From positions 1 to 64,000 of the forward strand of contig UQFG01000001.1 of assembly GCA_900540175.1 (NCBI GenBank): a DNA stretch of 64,000 bases, in the 5' to 3' direction. Source of the stretch: an uncultured Mollicutes bacterium. GTDB taxonomy: Bacteria; Bacillota_I; Bacilli_A; Acholeplasmatales; Anaeroplasmataceae. Shown one piece after another: positions 59,414-64,000 of this stretch. Numbering within the stretch: position 1 is the first letter of the stretch; each line of letters begins with the position of its first letter. The position numbers were made by a program, and so were the translations under genes. The notes under the pieces are model-generated. The model had not been told where the DNA came from and searched no databases. It saw only the letters and a program-made list of their open reading frames with translations.

Positions 59414-60700
59414 ATGGATATCAAGAAGGTATTGAAAATGAAGGCGAAGAGAGAGGATGCGAGGCTCAAAGCAATGGCTGTGCTGAATAAGGCAGAAGCC
59501 GAAGACCGATTCCTCTCCGATGATGAACAAAAGGAGATCGACAAATACGAGTCGGAAATTCGCTCGTGGGATGAAAGCATCAACAGAGCGGAGAAAATGT
59601 TGTCTATGCAGCCCGAAGACAGAGATACGGAAAAGCCGGAAGCAAAACCGTCGCCGAGCAAGGGCGATGAAAAGAGATTTTCTTCGTTTGGCGAACAGCT
59701 CATGGCGGTGTACAGGGCGGCGGCTCCCGGCGGGCGCACGGATGAGAGACTTTCTACTCGCGCCGCGCTCGGAGCGAATGAAACCACGCCCTCGGACGGC
59801 GGCTTTCTCGTGCAACAGGATTTCGTGACGGAACTGCTCAAGAGAACCTACGAAACGGGCATTCTCGCCAGCAAGGTCAAGAAGATTCCTATCAGCGCAA
59901 ACGCCAACAGTCTGAAAATCAACGCCGTGGACGAGGAATCGAGGGCGAACGGCTCGCGTTGGGGCGGGATTCAGACCTATTGGGAAGGCGAAGCCGAGGA
60001 ACTGACGGCAAGCAAGCCCAAGTTCCGCCAGATGGAGCTGACGCTCAAGAAACTCACCGGGCTTTGCTATGCGACGGACGAACTTCTGCAGGATGCAGCG
60101 GCACTCGAATCGGTCATTCGCCAGGCGTTTGCGGAAGAGTTCGGGTTCAAGATCGACGACTCTATCCTGTTCGGTACAGGCGAGGGCGAACCGCTCGGCA
60201 TTCTGAACAGCGGGGCGGCGGTCACCGTTGCCAAAGACAAGGATCAGACCGATATCATCACCGTGAACAATCTCATCACGATGTGGAACAGACTGTGGTC
60301 GAGATCGAGGGGGAATGCCGTCTGGTACATCAACCAGGAACTCGAGCCGTATCTGTACACGCTCACGGTCGGCGACAAGCCCGTGTATATTCCTGCGGGC
60401 GGGCTTTCCCAGAAACCCTACGGAACGCTGTTCGGGCGTCCCGTTGTCCCCCTGGAGCAGTGCAGCGCGGCGGGCGAGGTCGGCGATATCATTCTTGCGG
60501 ATGTGGGACAGTACCTGCTCATCGACAAGGGCGGCATGAAAGCGGCAAGTTCCATCCATGTCAGATTCCTGTATGACGAGAACGTGTTCCGCTTCATCTA
60601 TCGTGTAGACGGCAAGCCCATCTGGAACAAACCGCTCACGCCGTACAAGGGCAGCGCAAGCGTATCGCCTTTCGTGACGCTCGCCAAGAGAAACGCTTGA
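59414..60700 (+). CDS. Major capsid protein, HK97 fold
   Basis: A 428-residue capsid protein. About residues 1-110 form the helical, charged delta scaffold region that the protease removes (MKAKREDARLKAMAVLNKAEAEDRFLSDDEQKEID). The HK97 core follows with TPSDGGFLVQQDFVTELLKRTYE, WGGIQTYWEGEAEELTASKPKF, GEPLGILNSGAAVTVAK and a C-terminal ending FVTLAKRNA. GAGGAGG is placed for the ATG at 59414; a TTG five codons upstream lies over the ribosome site. Confidence 0.95.
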   Translation: MDIKKVLKMKAKREDARLKAMAVLNKAEAEDRFLSDDEQKEIDKYESEIRSWDESINRAEKMLSMQPEDRDTEKPEAKPSPSKGDEKRFSSFGEQLMAVYRAAAPGGRTDERLSTRAALGANETTPSDGGFLVQQDFVTELLKRTYETGILASKVKKIPISANANSLKINAVDEESRANGSRWGGIQTYWEGEAEELTASKPKFRQMELTLKKLTGLCYATDELLQDAAALESVIRQAFAEEFGFKIDDSILFGTGEGEPLGILNSGAAVTVAKDKDQTDIITVNNLITMWNRLWSRSRGNAVWYINQELEPYLYTLTVGDKPVYIPAGGLSQKPYGTLFGRPVVPLEQCSAAGEVGDIILADVGQYLLIDKGGMKAASSIHVRFLYDENVFRFIYRVDGKPIWNKPLTPYKGSASVSPFVTLAKRNA

Positions 60701-60718
60701 TGAAAGGAGGGTAAGGGT

Positions 60719-61009
60719 ATGCTTGATTTGCAGGAAACGAAAGAGTTTCTCCGAGTCGATGGCGATGAAGAGGATGCCCTTATCTCTTCTCTTATCGTCA
60801 CGGCAAAGGATTTGACCGAAGACGTGATGCGCCGGAAGTTATCCGACTTCAAAGAGCTGCCAGAACCTGTTCGGCAAGCCATGCTGATACTTGTTGCAAC
60901 CCTCTATGAGGAAAGGCAGGTGTCCAAAGGTAAAACGGGCGTGTCTGTCGCCGATACGCTCGACCTTGTCCGGCGAATGCTGTTCGCATATCGGAAAGGA
61001 GCGTTCTGA
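60719..61009 (+). CDS. Head-tail connector, HK97 gp6-like
   Basis: A 96-residue helical connector (LDLQETKEFLRVDGDEEDALISSLIVTAKDL, VRQAMLILVATLYEERQ) of the gp6-like DNA-packaging family that docks on the portal. AAGGAGGG precedes the ATG. The last base of its stop overlaps the next start. Confidence 0.88.
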   Translation: MLDLQETKEFLRVDGDEEDALISSLIVTAKDLTEDVMRRKLSDFKELPEPVRQAMLILVATLYEERQVSKGKTGVSVADTLDLVRRMLFAYRKGAF

Positions 61010-61413
61010 TGGACATAGGTGAGCTGAACAGAAGAGTGGAAATTTTGAAATACTTCGTAAAGCGCGATGCCTACGGCGGTGAAGACGGAAGATGGCTTCC
61101 CGTAGGGCGTGTTTGGGCGAAAATCGAACCGGTGAGCGGAACGGAGTATTTCACGGCGCAGCAAGTCTCGGCAGAGACGGTCACAAAGATAACAATACGG
61201 TTTTATGCGGGCTTGGACGTCATGCACCGAATTCGCTACGCAGACAAACTGTATGAGATTATCGGTATCTCGGATGCGGATACAGCGCATCGATGGACGG
61301 TAATCAATTGTAAGGAGATGGTAGGCGATGGGCTACAGCGCAAAGCAACGGAAAGTCAAAGTGAGCATCGAGGGTGCGGATGCGATTGTAAAAGACCTCA
61401 AGGCGATGGATGA
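61009..61413 (+). CDS. Head closure protein
   Basis: A 134-residue head-tail joining protein of the SPP1 gp16/HK97-type head closure family (MDIGELNRRVEILKYFVKRDAYGGEDGRW, VWAKIEPVSGTEYFTAQQVSAETVTKITIRF). The last 28 residues (QSEHRGCGCDCKRPQGDG) overlap the next gene by 86 bases in another frame and are unlike the family, so this tail is probably a by-product of the overlap. Confidence 0.82.
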   Translation: MDIGELNRRVEILKYFVKRDAYGGEDGRWLPVGRVWAKIEPVSGTEYFTAQQVSAETVTKITIRFYAGLDVMHRIRYADKLYEIIGISDADTAHRWTVINCKEMVGDGLQRKATESQSEHRGCGCDCKRPQGDG

Positions 61414-61729
61414 CGCTGCGGCGGCTGTGCTGATGGACGGTGCAAAGAAGGGCGGGCAGATCGCCCTGGACGATGCAAGACAGAATTGCCCCGTGGATAC
61501 AGGGGCATTGAAAGCCAGTCTCGCAATGGCGGAGGATAAAGCGACGGCAACAAAAGCGACCGTAAAAGTGGACTATGATAAATCCATCCGATACGGGACA
61601 TTTGTGGAACTCGGCGCACGCGGGCGGCCCGGCAATCCGTTTTTGCGGAATGCGGTGGATAAGAATCTCGACCGCATCAACGATGCCATCGTCACGGAAA
61701 TTTCAAAAGCGGTGGGGAGAGAACTATGA
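61328..61729 (+). CDS. Tail completion/neck protein, HK97 gp10 family
   Basis: A 133-residue protein of the HK97 gp10 family that joins the neck and tail: DGAKKGGQIALDDARQNCPVDTGALKASL, then YGTFVELGARGRPGNPFLRNAVDKN. It starts within the head closure gene and overlaps the next by four bases. Confidence 0.88.
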   Translation: MGYSAKQRKVKVSIEGADAIVKDLKAMDDAAAAVLMDGAKKGGQIALDDARQNCPVDTGALKASLAMAEDKATATKATVKVDYDKSIRYGTFVELGARGRPGNPFLRNAVDKNLDRINDAIVTEISKAVGREL

Positions 61730-62136
61730 AAGATATATGTCAAGCATTGTTTGAGTATTTGAGCAGTCGAGAAGAGATCGTCAGCCAAGTCGGAACGCGC
61801 ATATATCCCATTCTATTGCCGCAGGACGCACCATTGCCGTCCATCGTCTACGCGCCCGTTCTATGCAATTATGATTCCGCTTTGCAGGGCGATACAGGGT
61901 ATGTTCGGCAAACGATACAAATCATCTGCCATGCGCGGACTTTCAAATTGGCAAGAGAACTTTCCAGAGATATAAAGAGAAGTTTACAGGATTTTCACGG
62001 CGATATGTGCGGGCTGCACATACAAGCCGTGTTCATAAAATCGGATTACGAGTACGATGCGAACACTTCGCTCAAATTCTCAATGGACGAGTACATGACG
62101 AGCATTGAATTCGATATCCATTTCAACGAAAAGTAG
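61726..62136 (+). CDS. Tail terminator protein, DUF3168-like
   Basis: A 136-residue DUF3168-type protein (MKDICQALFEYLSSREEIVSQVGTRIYPILLPQDAPLPSIVY), the ring that ends tail tube growth. The ATGA overlap with the previous gene implies coupled translation. The tail tube gene follows 11 bp later. Confidence 0.82.
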   Translation: MKDICQALFEYLSSREEIVSQVGTRIYPILLPQDAPLPSIVYAPVLCNYDSALQGDTGYVRQTIQIICHARTFKLARELSRDIKRSLQDFHGDMCGLHIQAVFIKSDYEYDANTSLKFSMDEYMTSIEFDIHFNEK

Positions 62137-62147
62137 GAGGAACAGAG

Positions 62148-62549
62148 ATGGCTGTTGCAGGAAAAAACGGAAAAGTCGTCATCGGCAGCGGAGCAGAGGA
62201 AAAAGTGGTCGGCATCAAGTCCTGGTCGCTCGAACTTTCGCTTGAGACGCTTGAAACAACCGCGCTCGGCGACGATTGGAAAAATTATATTGCGGGACTG
62301 AAAGAGTGGACGGCTTCGAGCGAAGGCGACTACGAAGTACCCGTGGATACGGAGGGACAGGCGGCGTTGCAGGATGCGTTCCTGAACGGTACGACCGTTG
62401 TCGTAAAACTCTATGTGGACGGAGTGAACTACTACCAGGGCGAGGCGTATATCAATAGCCTTTCCATCGAAGACCCCGTGGACGATGTCGTGTCTATCAG
62501 CATCGAGTTCACAGGCACGGGTGCGCTCACCTTTGAAACGGGCGAATAA
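62148..62549 (+). CDS. Major tail tube protein
   Basis: A 133-residue tail tube protein: MAVAGKNGKVVIGSGAEEKVVGIKSWSLELSLETLETTALGDDWKNYIAGLKEWTASSEGDYEV, a pattern of the phage tail tube fold, ending in ISIEFTGTGALTFETGE. AGGAGGAA precedes the ATG. It is followed by the tail assembly chaperone genes in standard order. Confidence 0.88.
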   Translation: MAVAGKNGKVVIGSGAEEKVVGIKSWSLELSLETLETTALGDDWKNYIAGLKEWTASSEGDYEVPVDTEGQAALQDAFLNGTTVVVKLYVDGVNYYQGEAYINSLSIEDPVDDVVSISIEFTGTGALTFETGE

Positions 62550-62560
62550 GGAGGTTGACT

Positions 62561-62866
62561 ATGAAAAAGGGTGTAACAATCGAACTGGATAAGCCGAGAA
62601 CTCTGCGGTATGGCATGAATGCTTTGGCTGCGATAGAAGACCTGTCGGGCAAGACGTTGATGTCCCTCGACCTCAACTCGGTGGGCATCAAAGACCTGCT
62701 CATCATCGTTTATGCGGGACTTTGCCACGAAGACAAATCCTTGTCGCTGGAACAGGTCGGTGACCTGCTCGACGAGTATTCGAATCTTTCGGACATCGCG
62801 GAAAAAGTCGGTGCGGCTCTGACGGAGGCATTCGGGAAACCGAAGGGAAGCGACAAGGGGGAATAA
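62561..62866 (+). CDS. Tail assembly chaperone G
   Basis: A 101-residue protein (MKKGVTIELDKPRTLRYGMNALAAIEDLSGKTLMSLDLNSVGIKDLLIIVYAGLCHEDKSLSLEQVGDLLDEY) typical of the first frame of siphophage tail chaperones. A -1 frameshift at the G-run before its stop (AAGGGGGAATAA) would extend it into the next frame. GGAGG is 6 bases before the ATG; a TTG two codons earlier sits on the ribosome site. Confidence 0.85.
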   Translation: MKKGVTIELDKPRTLRYGMNALAAIEDLSGKTLMSLDLNSVGIKDLLIIVYAGLCHEDKSLSLEQVGDLLDEYSNLSDIAEKVGAALTEAFGKPKGSDKGE

Positions 62867-63180
62867 CGGCCGCCGACTTTGACTTGCCGGCTTTCTTGGA
62901 GCGGGCGGTGGTACAGTTCGGGATCGACCCGCTGATTGCGGGCGAATATACTCCCTACGAACTATATCTCATCGGCAAACAAATGCAGGAACAGAGTTAT
63001 CGGGAGTTCGAGAATGCCTTGACGGTGGCATGGCACACGGAGGCGTTTGCAAGACAACGTCGGCTACCGAAGCTCGAAAAACTATTAAAGGATGCTCGAA
63101 AACCGCCCAGGAAAACCGACAGCAGGAGCGACGCTATCCTTAAAGCAATGGCGGCGGCAAAGGGAGTAATTATCAAATAA
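62850..63180 (+). CDS. Tail assembly chaperone T extension, by -1 frameshift
   Basis: The second frame is open across the G stop and reads ITAADFDLPAFLERAVVQFGIDPLIAGEYTPYELYLIGKQMQEQ to AMAAAKGVIIK. It has no ribosome binding site of its own (only a TTG at 62884), so it is probably made only as a G-T fusion after a -1 slip at GGGGGA (62857-62862). This is the normal arrangement in siphophages, where the G-T product coats the tape measure protein during tail assembly. Confidence 0.8.
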
Positions 63181-63195
63181 CAGGGAGGGGAACGC

Positions 63196-64000
63196 ATGGC
63201 AATCATTCGCAACTTGGTCGTCAAGATCGCGGCAGACATCTCCTCTCTTTCAAAAGGATTGCAGACGGCACAAAAGCAAATCCAAAAGGTATCATCGGTA
63301 TTTTCAAGAGCGGGGACGAAACTCACGGCAGGGATAACGGCTCCGCTTCTTGCGCTTGGCGGTTCAGCCATCAATATATCGAGGTCGTTTGAGCAGAGTA
63401 TGGCAAACGCCGCATCTGTTGCAATGGCGACCGGGGATGAACTCCAAGCCATGACCGACCTTGCTCGTGAGATGGGCGCGAAGACGGTCTTTTCGGCGTC
63501 CGAAGCTGCCGATGCATTGTACTATATGGCGTCTGCGGGCTATAAGTTGGACGAGATGACACAGTCTATCGAGGCAACGCTGAACCTCGCTTCGGCAACA
63601 CAAAGCGATTTGGCGTTTACGACAGATACGGTCGTTGCGGCATTGAACCAGTTCCAACTTGGTGCGGCGGGCGCAGAGAGGGTAGCCAACGTGTATGCGG
63701 CGGCAATCGGCGCATCCCAGGCTGACATGGAAAAGCTTGCCTTTTCCATGAACTATGTCGGACCTGTCGCTAACAGTCTCGGATGGGAAATCGAGGAAGT
63801 CGTCGGAGCATTGTCGGTATTATACGATGCGGGCTATGATGGCTCGATGGCAGGTACTTCGTTGCGCCAGTCGCTTGTTGCGCTTATGAACCCGACGGCG
63901 GCGGCTCTGAAGATTTTTGACGAGTTGGGCGTTAGCGTGGAGCAGCTTGACCCGACGACAAACGACCTCGCATCAATCCTCGACACGCTCTCAAACGCTG
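63196..64000 (+). CDS. Tail tape measure protein, 5' part
   Basis: The first 268 residues of the tape measure protein, which sets tail length and later enters the cell. The TP901-type core is clear: SFEQSMANAASVAMATGDELQAMTDLAREMGAKTVFSASEAADALYYMASAGY and ALSVLYDAGYDGSMAGTSLRQSL. GGGAGGGGAA precedes the ATG. The gene is cut by the window edge; full proteins are often over 700 residues. Confidence 0.93.
   Translation, partial: MAIIRNLVVKIAADISSLSKGLQTAQKQIQKVSSVFSRAGTKLTAGITAPLLALGGSAINISRSFEQSMANAASVAMATGDELQAMTDLAREMGAKTVFSASEAADALYYMASAGYKLDEMTQSIEATLNLASATQSDLAFTTDTVVAALNQFQLGAAGAERVANVYAAAIGASQADMEKLAFSMNYVGPVANSLGWEIEEVVGALSVLYDAGYDGSMAGTSLRQSLVALMNPTAAALKIFDELGVSVEQLDPTTNDLASILDTLSNA

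Larger units (their letters stand above)
19100..64000 (+). mobile_element. Integrated prophage-type element, right end outside window
   Basis: From about 19.1 kb to the window edge the genes are those of a serine-recombinase element with a siphovirus HK97-type head and tail module. The left boundary is placed only by gene content between the rlmD terminator and the first foreign gene; no tRNA and no att duplication could be seen because the right end is missing. All genes but one run rightward. A block at about 22.4-35.5 kb (regulators and type I restriction) is by eye more AT-rich than the phage genes around it and may be a separate insertion. Confidence 0.85.

Overview
The window joins a stretch of bacterial chromosome (1 to about 19.0 kb) to most of an integrated element that carries prophage genes (about 19.1 kb to the right edge, where it is cut off). 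The chromosome part looks like a low-GC Firmicute of the Bacilli/Erysipelotrichia/RF39 kind. It has trmFO-xerC followed by rpsB-tsf-pyrH-frr-cdsA-dxr-rseP, strong Shine-Dalgarno sites, consensus promoters and TGA used as a stop codon, which argues against the Mycoplasma code. The assignment to a group is inference from synteny and codon use only.

Layout 1-19 kb: the 3' part of a giant repeat-rich protein; a nitroreductase; trmFO and xerC overlapping by ATGA; a lipoprotein; rpsB-tsf with an upstream structured leader; pyrH-frr; cdsA-dxr-rseP (no uppS between frr and cdsA); a GH43-like protein that seems to lack two of its three catalytic acids; and rlmD.

Layout 19-35.5 kb (accessory end of the element): an unknown single-gene cassette with its own promoter and terminator; a serine recombinase without a visible zinc ribbon, overlapped by a 136-aa gene; a WYL-domain regulator overlapped by a membrane-anchored unknown protein; then a complex type I restriction-modification locus. 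That locus contains a Cro-like regulator, hsdR, an in-frame fusion of an ADP-ribosylglycohydrolase to HsdM, a second free-standing hsdM, a half-size hsdS, a full hsdS, a tyrosine recombinase whose ribosome binding site can be sequestered by a hairpin, and two start-less silent hsdS cassettes in direct orientation. By eye this block is more AT-rich than the phage genes on either side.

Layout 35.5-64 kb (prophage core, transcribed rightward): a LexA-like repressor with a perfect Gram-positive SOS box inside a consensus promoter; three zinc-ribbon proteins; small regulators; a SNF2 helicase; a possible HNH/AP2 insertion fused to a conserved phage gene; a gene broken at a run of seven C; a DUF4406-like protein; a primase-helicase; an untranslated 500-bp block with a 30-bp phased repeat (candidate origin); a VRR-NUC nuclease; an HNH protein, a cos-like region and terS. 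A 7-kb cargo module sits between terS and terL: C5 methyltransferase, PAPS-reductase-like protein, MetK, sigma factor, divergent XRE repressor, amidoligase and gamma-glutamylcyclotransferase. After terL come a ParB-methyltransferase, small genes, portal, protease, capsid, connectors, tail tube, a frameshifted tail chaperone pair and the start of the tape measure gene. Four promoters share a non-housekeeping pattern (GGRCT, 16-17 bp, TATTGT-like) and are probably read by the phage sigma factor.

The most unusual item is the ADP-ribosylglycohydrolase-HsdM fusion inside a type I system with two methylase genes and spare specificity cassettes.
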